This document shows, piece by piece, positions 44,267 through 52,709 of a stretch of DNA of 64,000 nucleotides. The DNA is from Croceimicrobium sp963974215 (GTDB lineage Bacteria > Bacteroidota > Bacteroidia > Flavobacteriales > Schleiferiaceae). The notes below the pieces were generated by a model, which was not told the DNA's origin, ran no database searches, and worked only from the letters and a program-made list of their open reading frames with translations. The stretch is taken from assembly GCA_963974215.1 (NCBI GenBank), contig CAXBBL010000001.1, forward strand, positions 62,001 through 126,000, read 5' to 3'. The position numbers and the translations under genes were made by a program. The first letter of the stretch is position 1. Each line of letters begins with the position of its first letter.

Positions 44267-44294
44267 AAGTACTGTATACAAACAGCTGCGCTAA

Positions 44295-44489
44295 TTAAGC
44301 GGCTGCTTGATCTTTTTCCATTACCACTTTACCTTTGTAGTAAAGTTTTCCTTCGTGCCAGTATGCACGGTGGTAAAGGTGAGCTTCACCAGTAACAGCG
44401 CAAACCGCTACGGTAGGAACTTCAGCTTTGTAGTGGGTTCTTCTTTTGTCGCGGCGAGTTGTACTCTGTCTGCGTTTAGGATGTGCCAT
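44295..44489 (-). CDS. rpmF: 50S ribosomal protein L32
   Basis: A 64-residue ribosomal protein with the standard N-terminus AHPKRRQSTTRRDKRRTHY. The central part VAVCAVTGEAHLYHRAYW keeps a single cysteine instead of the paired cysteines of zinc-ribbon L32 forms, so it probably does not bind zinc. It lies between yceD and plsX, as in many bacteria, and is followed by a terminator-like hairpin that may separate its high expression from that of the downstream lipid genes. Confidence 0.96.
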   Translation of the reverse strand: MAHPKRRQSTTRRDKRRTHYKAEVPTVAVCAVTGEAHLYHRAYWHEGKLYYKGKVVMEKDQAAA

Positions 44490-44500
44490 ATCTCAAATAA

Positions 44501-45037
44501 TTAATTCAATAAATCTTTTAACTTATCCCAACGGGGATCTATTTTTTCGTCTTGCTGTTCTTCTTCCTCTTCCTCTTCTGGAACGGCATTCACTAAGTGT
44601 TTCTTAGCGTCATAATCCATTTCACCAGACTCAACTTGGGGATGCACCACTTTTAAAGGCTTTGCTAATACTGCTATTTCGTATAAATACTGCGCAATAT
44701 TTACTTTGTGATCTCCATGCGGAATAATAAGTAATTCGTCTAAACTGTCATCAAACTCATTCCCAAATTTCACCATTAGGTGAGACTCAGCCTCGAGAGG
44801 AAACCAAAAAGGCTCATTGCTGATGTCGCAATATAACCATACTCGGCCCGAAAGTGTGAATTTCAACTCTAGCTGGTTCTCTTTTTTTACAAAAAGAACA
44901 TGCGCTACAAGCTCAGCTTTTTCAAACTCCTCATATCCAAAATGAGCAAAGAACTTTTCATCAATCTCGAAATCAAACTGATGCTTCCCCAATTTCAGTC
45001 CTGAGAATTGAATGTCAAATGCTTTCAAATTCTTCAT
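44501..45037 (-). CDS. YceD family (DUF177) protein
   Basis: A 178-residue protein of the DUF177/YceD family, almost always encoded just before rpmF and linked to 23S rRNA or large-subunit maturation. Visible traits are the start MKNLKAFDIQFSGLKLGKHQF, a middle strand VWLYCDISNEPFWFPLEAES, and an acidic C-terminus (EEEEEEQQDEKIDPRWDKLK), where DPRWxxL is a common family end. I use the ATG at 45037; the frame extends upstream only through a TTG. It starts 11 bases before rpmF and is probably cotranscribed with it. Confidence 0.9.
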   Translation of the reverse strand: MKNLKAFDIQFSGLKLGKHQFDFEIDEKFFAHFGYEEFEKAELVAHVLFVKKENQLELKFTLSGRVWLYCDISNEPFWFPLEAESHLMVKFGNEFDDSLDELLIIPHGDHKVNIAQYLYEIAVLAKPLKVVHPQVESGEMDYDAKKHLVNAVPEEEEEEEQQDEKIDPRWDKLKDLLN

Positions 45038-45097
45038 TTCCACTGTTTTTTTTGGGGAGGGCAAATGTATAAAATTTTTAATCTCCCCAAGAGCTTT

Positions 45098-46150
45098 CTA
45101 CTTTTTTTTGCCTTTGATTTTTAAGGGGTTGGAATTGATCTCCGAACTTATCGTCCGATTGCGGATCAAGTCGATGGCTAAATAGATCGACTGACGGAAA
45201 GAACTCGGATCTGCTTTACCCTCTCCAGCAATGTCGAAAGCAGTGCCATGATCAGGACTGGTACGAATTATAGGCAAGCCCGCCGAGAAATTTACACCCT
45301 CGCCAAAAACCATAGATTTAAATGGAATCAAACCTTGATCGTGGTACATCGCTAAAACTGCATCATATTTAGTATGCATCTGCGCTCCAAAAAAACTATC
45401 GGCTGGAAAAGGCCCAAAAGCCATAATTCCTGCTTCTTTCGCTTTTTCAATAGCGGGAAGCACCATTTCATCGTCTTCCTTGCCAATTACGCCCTGGTCG
45501 CCCGCATGCGGGTTTAATGCCAATACAGCTATTTTACCTTTCGGTAGATGAAAATCATCCTTTAAGCTTTTCGCTAAACTTTCCAAGCGGCTCACAATCA
45601 AATCTTCGCTTAAAGCCTCACTTACCTTACTTATAGGAATATGCACGGTTGCCAACGCCATGCGCATTTCATCGCTAACCAGCATCATTAAAGCCTTCGC
45701 TTTAAAGCGCGCCTCTAAGTAATCGGTATGCCCCGAAAAGCGAAAAGCATCACTTTGCATGGATTTTTTATGAATGGGCGCTGTAACCAAAGCCTGAATT
45801 TTCCCTTCCTCCACAGCAGTACAAGCCGCATCTAATGAAGCCAAAGCTAATTCGCCCGCCTCTTTACTGATTTGACCAAACTCAATTTTAACCTCCTCTT
45901 CGTATACATTAATCAAGTTGGCGCGGCCTACTTGTACCTGTGATATATCACGACAGATATTAAAATTAAAATCGCGCATATCAATCGCATTGCGATGATA
46001 GGAGGCTGCCTTAGTTGAGCCGAAAACCACCGGCGTACATAAATCCAGCAAATCTGGATCGGAGAAAGATTTAATAATCAACTCCATGCCGATACCGTTT
46101 ACGTCGCCAATACTAATCCCGATTATGGGTTTTTCTAATTGATCGCCCAT
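45098..46150 (-). CDS. pdxA: 4-hydroxythreonine-4-phosphate dehydrogenase
   Basis: PdxA oxidises 4-hydroxythreonine-4-phosphate in the DXP-dependent pathway of pyridoxal phosphate synthesis. The 350-residue protein shows GISIGDVNGIGMELI at the N-terminus, FSGHTDYLEARF, the metal-histidine sites VHIPISKV and YHDQGLIPFK, and ALNPHAGDQGVIGKEDD. Its ATG overlaps the stop codon of the upstream aminopeptidase gene by one base, so the two are translationally coupled. The DXP it indirectly depends on is made by dxs, also in this window. Confidence 0.95.
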   Translation of the reverse strand: MGDQLEKPIIGISIGDVNGIGMELIIKSFSDPDLLDLCTPVVFGSTKAASYHRNAIDMRDFNFNICRDISQVQVGRANLINVYEEEVKIEFGQISKEAGELALASLDAACTAVEEGKIQALVTAPIHKKSMQSDAFRFSGHTDYLEARFKAKALMMLVSDEMRMALATVHIPISKVSEALSEDLIVSRLESLAKSLKDDFHLPKGKIAVLALNPHAGDQGVIGKEDDEMVLPAIEKAKEAGIMAFGPFPADSFFGAQMHTKYDAVLAMYHDQGLIPFKSMVFGEGVNFSAGLPIIRTSPDHGTAFDIAGEGKADPSSFRQSIYLAIDLIRNRTISSEINSNPLKIKGKKK

Positions 46151-47565
46151 TATAGTGATTTTAAGAATTGATAGATCAAACGAACGCCCACGCCGGTTCC
46201 ACCTTGACTGCGATAATGGTCGGCACTATCTAAAAAGGCCGGACCAGCAATGTCGATGTGAATCCAAGGGTAATCGGTAAAATGCTCTAAAAATTTACCC
46301 GCGGTAATGGCGCCCGCTTCTCTGCCGCCTATGTTTTTTTGGTCAGCAATTGTAGATTTAAGTAATTCATCGTACTCATCCCAAAAAGGAAAACGTACGA
46401 CCCTTTCGTAGCATTCTTTACCCGCTGCATCCAGTTTGGTAAAGTCTTTTTCGTCGGCAGTCCCCATGGCTACTACTCCATACTTACCAATGGCAACGGC
46501 GGCGGCACCCGTTAAGGTCGCTAAATCTACCACCACTTGCGGTTTGTAATTCTTCGCATACGCCAAGGCATCTGCTAAAAGCATTCTCCCTTCGGCGTCC
46601 GTGTTTAAAACTTCTACTGTGGAGCCGTCGTACATTTTTACCACATCACCCGGAACATAAGCATTCTCACCCGGACGGTTATCAGTAGCCGGTATTAAAC
46701 CGAATACATGTACGGGAAGCCCGGCCTTAGCAGCAGCATTAATAGCACCAATTACCGCGGCAGCTCCGCCCATGTCACTTTTCATCGAATCCATGGAGCC
46801 CGCTGTAGGCTTCAAACTCATTCCGCCGGTATCGTAAACTACCCCTTTTCCTACTAATACTATGGGGGCGCTGTTTTTTGCTTGCGCAGATTTGTACTCT
46901 AAAATGCTAAAGGTGGGAGGATCTTGACTTCCGCGGTTTACCGCTAAAAGTCCTCCCATTTTTAGAGCCTCAATTTTCTTCTTATTGAATATTTCTACCT
47001 TGAAACCCGACTCACTTCCCAACTTTTCAATTTCTTTCGCCAGCATTTTTGCCGTAAGGTAGCTCAGCGGTTCATTCACCAAGTTGCGCGCAACATAGGT
47101 ACTTTCCACTACCGCTTGTAAATCTTTCAGGGTTTCCGCATCTAATTGACCAAAAACTATTTCCTGCAAACTTTGCTTTTCCTCTTTGCGCGCAAAATAC
47201 TTGGTAAAGCGATAGGCGCCTAAAGCAAGTCCTTCAGCAAAAGCGGCCTGCTCTTCGTCATCAAGTTTAGAAACTAATAAAACCCCAGTTGCCTTTTGAG
47301 CGCTTAAGCTAGAGACTAATTTATTGGCCAATAAACGCAGTTTTTCTAGTTTTTGATAAGGTTCTTTAGCATTAGCATCTGCGAAAGCAACAAAAATATT
47401 TGTCGGTTTTTGAGGAAAGAAAATAAAGTTTGAGGCTTTGAGGTTTTCCCGCAGATAGTCGCGCTGATCCTCGGTTAAGGGGACTTCCCCCAATTGATTA
47501 AAATGGTTAATAAGGTATATTTCGTGGCTCAATTTTTCATTCGCCACTTGAGTTCTAAAAATCAT
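46150..47565 (-). CDS. Leucyl aminopeptidase (M17 family)
   Basis: A 471-residue cytosolic metallopeptidase that releases N-terminal residues from peptides. The M17 catalytic domain occupies the C-terminal two thirds: LVGKGVVYDTGGMSLKP, the metal and catalytic lysine region SMKSDMGGAAAV, and the signature NTDAEGRMLLADAL. The N-terminal domain is less conserved, as usual. It is the first gene of the minus-strand cluster and overlaps pdxA by one base. PepA-like DNA-binding roles exist in the family but are not indicated here. Confidence 0.93.
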   Translation of the reverse strand: MIFRTQVANEKLSHEIYLINHFNQLGEVPLTEDQRDYLRENLKASNFIFFPQKPTNIFVAFADANAKEPYQKLEKLRLLANKLVSSLSAQKATGVLLVSKLDDEEQAAFAEGLALGAYRFTKYFARKEEKQSLQEIVFGQLDAETLKDLQAVVESTYVARNLVNEPLSYLTAKMLAKEIEKLGSESGFKVEIFNKKKIEALKMGGLLAVNRGSQDPPTFSILEYKSAQAKNSAPIVLVGKGVVYDTGGMSLKPTAGSMDSMKSDMGGAAAVIGAINAAAKAGLPVHVFGLIPATDNRPGENAYVPGDVVKMYDGSTVEVLNTDAEGRMLLADALAYAKNYKPQVVVDLATLTGAAAVAIGKYGVVAMGTADEKDFTKLDAAGKECYERVVRFPFWDEYDELLKSTIADQKNIGGREAGAITAGKFLEHFTDYPWIHIDIAGPAFLDSADHYRSQGGTGVGVRLIYQFLKSL

Positions 47566-47692
47566 AACAAAGAATCTTTAAATTTGGACAAAGTTATCAT
47601 TTCAGCGGGCGAAACAATAAAAGCTTTTAAAGACCAACACAATTAGCTGTTTTTTACGTTAAGCTATAACGGAGATGACCTTCAAAAGGATT

Positions 47693-50353
47693 ATGAAAAA
47701 AATCGCTACCCTATTATTCGGAATTTGTTTTTTCGGCCTGCAGGCTACTCACAACCGTGCAGGAGAAATTACCTATCGATGGTTAAACGGTTTTACCTAT
47801 GAAGTTACCATTACCACTTACACGCGCGCTTGCGAACTTTGCGCCGATCGCTGCGACTTAACCATTAATTGGGGCGATGGTAGTAACGATGTTCTTCTGC
47901 GAAATAATGGCAATAATACGCGTTGCTTAACTGGGCGCGATGGTGTAATTATCGATCAAGTTAACCGCATTCGGAAAAACACCTATGTGGGCACGCATAC
48001 ATATCCGGCGGCAGGCAGCTATATAATTTTCATGGAAGACCGTAATCGCAATGCGGGTATCAGCAATATTATCAATAGTGATCAGGTTCCTTTTTATATC
48101 GCCAGCGAACTTTTTATATCGCCTAGTTTAGGACCCAATAGTTCGCCCATCTTAACTAATCCGCCAGTAGAGCGTGGCTGCAAAGACAAACGTTTTGAGC
48201 ACAGCCCTGGGGCCTACGATCCCGATGGCGACAGTTTAGCCTATCGCCTAACTTTTTCACGCACCGAAAATGGTGATCCCATTCAAACTATTTACGATAC
48301 GCAATACGTGCAAGATTCGGTAAAAATAGACCCCACCACCGGCTTGCTTTATTGGGATGTGCCTAGAAATGTAGGGCAATATAATTTTGCCTTTGAAATT
48401 GTAGAGTACCGCAAAAACTCGCAAGGCCGCTATGTCCGCATCGGTTACGTTACTCGCGATTTACAAATTGACATAGAGGATTGCCCGAATAATCCTCCCG
48501 AGGTATTACCCATTGGCCCCTTCTGCGTGGAAGCAGGAACCAATTTAAATTTCGCCGTTCAGGCCGATGATCAGGATAATGACTTGGTGGACCTTACCGC
48601 TTTCGGCGGACCCTTTATCACCAATCCGGCCGCTACCTTTTCCGGTGCTACGGGTTTACCCATTGTGACGGGCTTTTTTAATTGGGCCACTACCTGTAAC
48701 TTGGTGCGCAAGCAGCCTTATCAGGTTACTTTTAAAGCAGAAGACGCCCCTGCTTTCAACGATATTCCCCTGACCGATTTATACAGCACCGAAATTACGG
48801 TAGTCGCTCCTGCTCCTAAAAACCCATCTGCCGGACCAGAGGGTAGAGCATTACGCCTAAACTGGGACCCCAGTATTTGTGCACAAGCCGCAGGCTATTT
48901 AATCTACCGTCGCGAAGGAAGTTATGGTTTTGTGCCAGGGCCCTGCGAAACAGGTGTGCCTGCCTATACCGGCTATGAGTTTATCGACTCCTTAAGTTCT
49001 GGCGCAGCGGTAAGCACTTATTTAGATGATGAAAATGTAGAAACGGGCAAACTCTATTGCTATATGGTGGTGGCCTATTTCCCCGATGAAGCGGAAAGTT
49101 ATGCCTCAGAAGAGTTTTGCGCGGCCCTACCACTTAATCTCCCCATGCTTACTAAAGTAGATGTGGCCAGCACTTCGAGTGTAACGGGAGATATTGAGGT
49201 CGAATGGATTGCCCCGCCGGAGTTTGATAGTGTGGTTTTTCCTCCGCCTTATGAATATGAACTCAAACGCAGCAGCACCGAAAACACGGGCAATGCGATT
49301 TTAATTTCCACGCAAAATGGTTTAGTTGACGGTCAGTTTAACGATCAAGGTCTAAATACACGTGACAGCTCTTATGTTTATACGGTAGATTTATACTCTG
49401 GCCCTAACCGCGATTTTGTTGGCTCTTCTAGCAAGGCTAGCTCGGTATTCTTAAAGACGAGTGGCCTTGATAGCGGCATGCTGTTAGACTTTGAATTTAA
49501 TACGCCTTGGCAAAATGATCGCTTTGTGATTTACCGTGAAAACCCCACTGGCAGCGGTAATTTCGATAGTATTGCAGAAAGTTTTACGCCCAGTTATCAA
49601 GATACGGGCTTAACCAACGGTGAGAATTATTGCTATTATGTAGAAAGTGTAGGGCGCTATACCGCCAGCGACAGTCTGCCGCAGCCTCTTTTAAACCGCA
49701 GTCAGATTAGCTGCAATGTAGCACGCGATACCATTGCGCCTTGTACCCCTCAGTTTAGTCTGCGCAATGTTTGCCCAGACACCATTTACTTCAGTTGGCG
49801 CTTACAAGATTTAGGCAATTGCAGTAATGATGTGGCGCGCATAAATATTTATTTCCGCACGGGTACAGGTGGTTTCGGCGATACACCCTTTTTAAGCATT
49901 CCCACTAGGGGCGATTCTACCATTAAATTTGTGAGCGACTCGCCCATCTTCGGTTGTTATGCGGCCACGGCCGTAGATGACGCCGGAAATGACCCAGGCG
50001 GCAGCGCTAATGAAAGCCCTTTAAGTAGCGAAGTTTGTATTCAAAGCTGCTTTACCATTGGTTTCCCCAATGTTTTCTCACCCAATGGTGACGGCGTTAA
50101 TGATGAATTTTTACCTACCAAAATTGACCAAGTTAAGGAGCTGGAAATCCAGATCTACAACCGTTGGGGAGCTTTGGTTTACGAGGCAAAAAGCGTAGAA
50201 GAATTTCTTTCACCTGGCTGGACAGGGGAATCGCAGCAATTAAATGCTCCTGCACCCGAAGGCGTTTACTATTACGTTTGTAGCTATACCGCCGAAAGTT
50301 TAGGCGATTCCAGCGAACAAGTTGCCACCGGATTTGTCCACTTATTTAGATAA
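47693..50353 (+). CDS. Large secreted protein with T9SS type B (CHU_C-like) sorting domain
   Basis: An 886-residue exported protein of unknown function. The start at 47693 gives the signal peptide MKKIATLLFGICFFG; an upstream in-frame ATG at 47675 adds six residues. The mature N-terminus ATHNRAGEITYRWLNG shares the pattern H-x3-GE-[IV]-x-Y with the three tandem proteins at 32287-39885, so they are probably distant relatives. Visible parts are an acidic PKD-like stretch (INWGDGSNDVLL, GTHTYPAAGSYIIFMED), YDPDGDSLAYRLTFS, two or three fibronectin-like domains (about 385-700), many cysteines, and the C-terminal sorting domain (FPNVFSPNGDGVNDEFLPTK, IYNRWGALVYE). It is probably exported by T9SS to the surface. 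It stands alone, divergent from the aminopeptidase gene. Confidence 0.82.
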   Translation: MKKIATLLFGICFFGLQATHNRAGEITYRWLNGFTYEVTITTYTRACELCADRCDLTINWGDGSNDVLLRNNGNNTRCLTGRDGVIIDQVNRIRKNTYVGTHTYPAAGSYIIFMEDRNRNAGISNIINSDQVPFYIASELFISPSLGPNSSPILTNPPVERGCKDKRFEHSPGAYDPDGDSLAYRLTFSRTENGDPIQTIYDTQYVQDSVKIDPTTGLLYWDVPRNVGQYNFAFEIVEYRKNSQGRYVRIGYVTRDLQIDIEDCPNNPPEVLPIGPFCVEAGTNLNFAVQADDQDNDLVDLTAFGGPFITNPAATFSGATGLPIVTGFFNWATTCNLVRKQPYQVTFKAEDAPAFNDIPLTDLYSTEITVVAPAPKNPSAGPEGRALRLNWDPSICAQAAGYLIYRREGSYGFVPGPCETGVPAYTGYEFIDSLSSGAAVSTYLDDENVETGKLYCYMVVAYFPDEAESYASEEFCAALPLNLPMLTKVDVASTSSVTGDIEVEWIAPPEFDSVVFPPPYEYELKRSSTENTGNAILISTQNGLVDGQFNDQGLNTRDSSYVYTVDLYSGPNRDFVGSSSKASSVFLKTSGLDSGMLLDFEFNTPWQNDRFVIYRENPTGSGNFDSIAESFTPSYQDTGLTNGENYCYYVESVGRYTASDSLPQPLLNRSQISCNVARDTIAPCTPQFSLRNVCPDTIYFSWRLQDLGNCSNDVARINIYFRTGTGGFGDTPFLSIPTRGDSTIKFVSDSPIFGCYAATAVDDAGNDPGGSANESPLSSEVCIQSCFTIGFPNVFSPNGDGVNDEFLPTKIDQVKELEIQIYNRWGALVYEAKSVEEFLSPGWTGESQQLNAPAPEGVYYYVCSYTAESLGDSSEQVATGFVHLFR

Positions 50354-50361
50354 TCACATTT

Positions 50362-50952
50362 ATGTTTACGGGAATTATAGAAAGCATGGGCCAACTTGAG
50401 GCTCTGCGTCCAGAAGGCACGAATCTTCACCTTACTTTTTCATCGTCTTTTACCGACGAATTAAAGATCGACCAAAGTTTAGCGCATAATGGCGTTTGCC
50501 TTACGGTGGTCGGAATTGATGGAAAAAACTACACGGTTACCGCCATTGATGAAACTTTAAAGCGCAGTAATTTGGGAAGCCTCAAGGTGGGCAATCTGGT
50601 AAATTTAGAACGTTGTATGTCGGCCAATGGTCGCTTCGACGGACATATAGTGCAGGGCCATGTTGATACTATGGGAACTTGCAAGTCGGTGCAAGAAAAA
50701 GATGGCAGCTGGGAGTTTAAAATTCAATATCCGAAAAACCCCAATCACATTACCGTCGAAAAAGGTTCTATTACCATTAATGGCGTTAGTCTCACTGTGG
50801 TAGATTCGGAAGACGATTGGTTTTCGGTAGCCATTATCCCTTATACCTACGAGCACACGAGTTTCCGCGATCTTAAACCAGGCGACCCCGTAAACTTAGA
50901 GTTTGATGTAGTGGGTAAGTACGTCGCGCGAATTTTAGGAAAAACGAGCTAA
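50362..50952 (+). CDS. ribE: Riboflavin synthase, alpha subunit
   Basis: The enzyme dismutates two molecules of 6,7-dimethyl-8-ribityllumazine to riboflavin. The 196-residue protein has the two homologous lumazine-binding halves: MFTGIIESMGQLEAL and GRFDGHIVQGHVDTMG at the end of the first, and ITINGVSLTVVD and TYEHTSFRDLKPGDPVNLEFD in the second. It starts eight bases after the secreted-protein gene and its last 18 bases overlap the end of the converging dxs gene. The gene name used for this enzyme is ribE or ribC depending on the species. Confidence 0.96.
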   Translation: MFTGIIESMGQLEALRPEGTNLHLTFSSSFTDELKIDQSLAHNGVCLTVVGIDGKNYTVTAIDETLKRSNLGSLKVGNLVNLERCMSANGRFDGHIVQGHVDTMGTCKSVQEKDGSWEFKIQYPKNPNHITVEKGSITINGVSLTVVDSEDDWFSVAIIPYTYEHTSFRDLKPGDPVNLEFDVVGKYVARILGKTS

Positions 50953-52593
50953 ATATTCCTGCAAAGCTTTCGAAGTCATTCCTAATTCCTCTAACTGCTC
51001 AAGGCGAGATGCGTGGGCAATAAAATAATCGGGTAGGCAGATGCTTTTTATCTGGCCCTTTAAATTATGTTCGGCTTTGAGGCGAGCTAAATTACTGGCC
51101 AGTCCTCCGGCATAGGTGTTTTCTTCCAAGCAAATTATCAATTCGCTTTCCTTTAATTGCTCGAGAATATCTCCGTCGGGGAAAGGTTTTAAAATGGGTA
51201 GATGCAGATGGCCATATTCGCTATTTTGCACCGCCTCTTGCGCTTGCGCTGCCAAAGAACCGAAGCTCAAAATGAGTTTCTGTTTTTTATTTTGCCACCA
51301 ATGCGGACGATAGGATTTCCACAAATGCTCGTAGCTTAAATCAATATCATCTTTAGGAAAGCGGATAAAACAAGCTTCCTCTTGTGCTAAAGACCAAGTA
51401 ATCATTTCCCGCAGGGCCTTTTCTCCGGCGGGAGCAGCAATGCGCAGATTAGGAATCGCGCTTAATAAACTAATATCAAAAGCCCCGTGGTGCGTAGGGC
51501 CGTCTTCTCCCACTAAACCCGCGCGATCAATTAAAAACACGGGGGCCAGCTTTTGTAAAGCTACATCGTGAATGATTTGATCAATGGCTCTTTGGGCGAA
51601 GGTGCTGTAAATATGTACTATGGGTTTTAGTCCTGCAGCCGCCATAGCAGCGGCCATAGTAACTACATGCTGTTCGGCAATACCCACATCAATTACTCTA
51701 GCAGGAAAAGCATCTTTAAGGCTATTTAGCTGCGCTCCTGCTAACATGGCGGGACTCAGAAGCACCAAGTTATCATTACTAGTAAACTCTGCCATTAGAC
51801 TCGCTTCTACCACGTCCTGAAAACTGGTACTTGCTGCGCTTTCTTCTGCTCGGGGGCTAGATGCCTTTAATAGGCCTTTGCCCTTCGAAGTTTTAAGGTG
51901 TAAAAATTTCGGTCCCTTTAATTCTTGCGCATCTGCGAAAGCGGCCAAAAGCGCGGGAATAGAGTTGCCCTCGTTTAAGGTTTTATAGTGAAAACCTAGA
52001 CTTTCCGCCAGATCTTCATAGCGACCAAATTCCTTGAGAGCACCCACATTTTCGTCGATACTGCGGCCATTGTCATTAAGGATAATCCACACATTAGCCT
52101 GCTCTTGTCCTAGGTAATTTAGCGCTTCGAAGCTCATACCGCCGGTAAAGGCGCCATCGCCAATTACCGCAATAAACTCGGCCTTTTCCTTTTTCAGTTG
52201 AGCCGCCTTCCAAAAACCAGCAATTGCCGAAGCGGCGGTAGAAGAATGCCCGGCTCCAAAAGGATCGAAAATACTTTCCAAACGATTGGTAAAGCCCGAT
52301 AAACCCTCTTTGTGACGATTCTGGCGAAAGCCCTCTTTACGACCAGTAATGATTTTATGGAAATACGCTTGATGCCCCACATCCCAAACCAAAATATCTT
52401 GTGGAGTATTGAAATGATAGTGCAAAGCCACGCTCAGCTCGGCTACGCCTAAACTGGAGAGAAGGTGACCCTTTTTTCCTTGGCCTTCCACTTGGGCAAA
52501 ACGGCGCAACTCCTCACAAAAAGCGGGAAGCTCGGCCGGCGGTAGAGACCTTAAGGAATCAACTCCTCGATACGTTTTTAGCAAATCACTCAT
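50935..52593 (-). CDS. dxs: 1-deoxy-D-xylulose-5-phosphate synthase, short form
   Basis: DXS condenses pyruvate and glyceraldehyde-3-phosphate with thiamine diphosphate; the product feeds isoprenoids, thiamine and vitamin B6. Landmarks are VWDVGHQAYFHKI, FGAGHSSTAASAIAGF, the ThDP/Mg site GDGAFTGGMSFEALN, DENVGALKEFG, DVGIAEQHVVTMAAAMA and AGLVGEDGPTHHG. At 552 residues it is some 60-80 residues shorter than the usual 620-640; the missing part lies after the ThDP-binding domain, where DENVGALKEFGRYED runs almost directly to SLGFHYKTLNEGN. All core motifs are kept, so it is probably active. The ATG at 52593 is preferred over an upstream TTG. It converges on ribE with an 18-base overlap. Confidence 0.93.
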   Translation of the reverse strand: MSDLLKTYRGVDSLRSLPPAELPAFCEELRRFAQVEGQGKKGHLLSSLGVAELSVALHYHFNTPQDILVWDVGHQAYFHKIITGRKEGFRQNRHKEGLSGFTNRLESIFDPFGAGHSSTAASAIAGFWKAAQLKKEKAEFIAVIGDGAFTGGMSFEALNYLGQEQANVWIILNDNGRSIDENVGALKEFGRYEDLAESLGFHYKTLNEGNSIPALLAAFADAQELKGPKFLHLKTSKGKGLLKASSPRAEESAASTSFQDVVEASLMAEFTSNDNLVLLSPAMLAGAQLNSLKDAFPARVIDVGIAEQHVVTMAAAMAAAGLKPIVHIYSTFAQRAIDQIIHDVALQKLAPVFLIDRAGLVGEDGPTHHGAFDISLLSAIPNLRIAAPAGEKALREMITWSLAQEEACFIRFPKDDIDLSYEHLWKSYRPHWWQNKKQKLILSFGSLAAQAQEAVQNSEYGHLHLPILKPFPDGDILEQLKESELIICLEENTYAGGLASNLARLKAEHNLKGQIKSICLPDYFIAHASRLEQLEELGMTSKALQEYLARFS

Positions 52594-52649
52594 GGCCGAC
52601 AAAGGTAAATCTTGGCTTGGAATAAATAAGGCCTAGGCCTACCGCTCTA

Positions 52650-52680
52650 AAAATAAAAAACCCCACTGTTTCCAGCGGGG
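52650..52680 (-). terminator. Terminator of the RND efflux operon
   Basis: Stem CCCCACTG / CAGCGGGG (one mismatch) with loop TTTC; on the minus strand it ends in TTTTTTATTTTT. It lies 30 bases after the stop codon of the RND gene. Confidence 0.85.
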
Positions 52681-52709
52681 CTCTATTCAACCAAATCAAC
52701 TAATTTCCT

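Noticed and set aside
50362..50952. FMN riboswitch upstream of riboflavin synthase
   Set aside because: Only eight bases separate it from the preceding gene, so there is no room for the aptamer.
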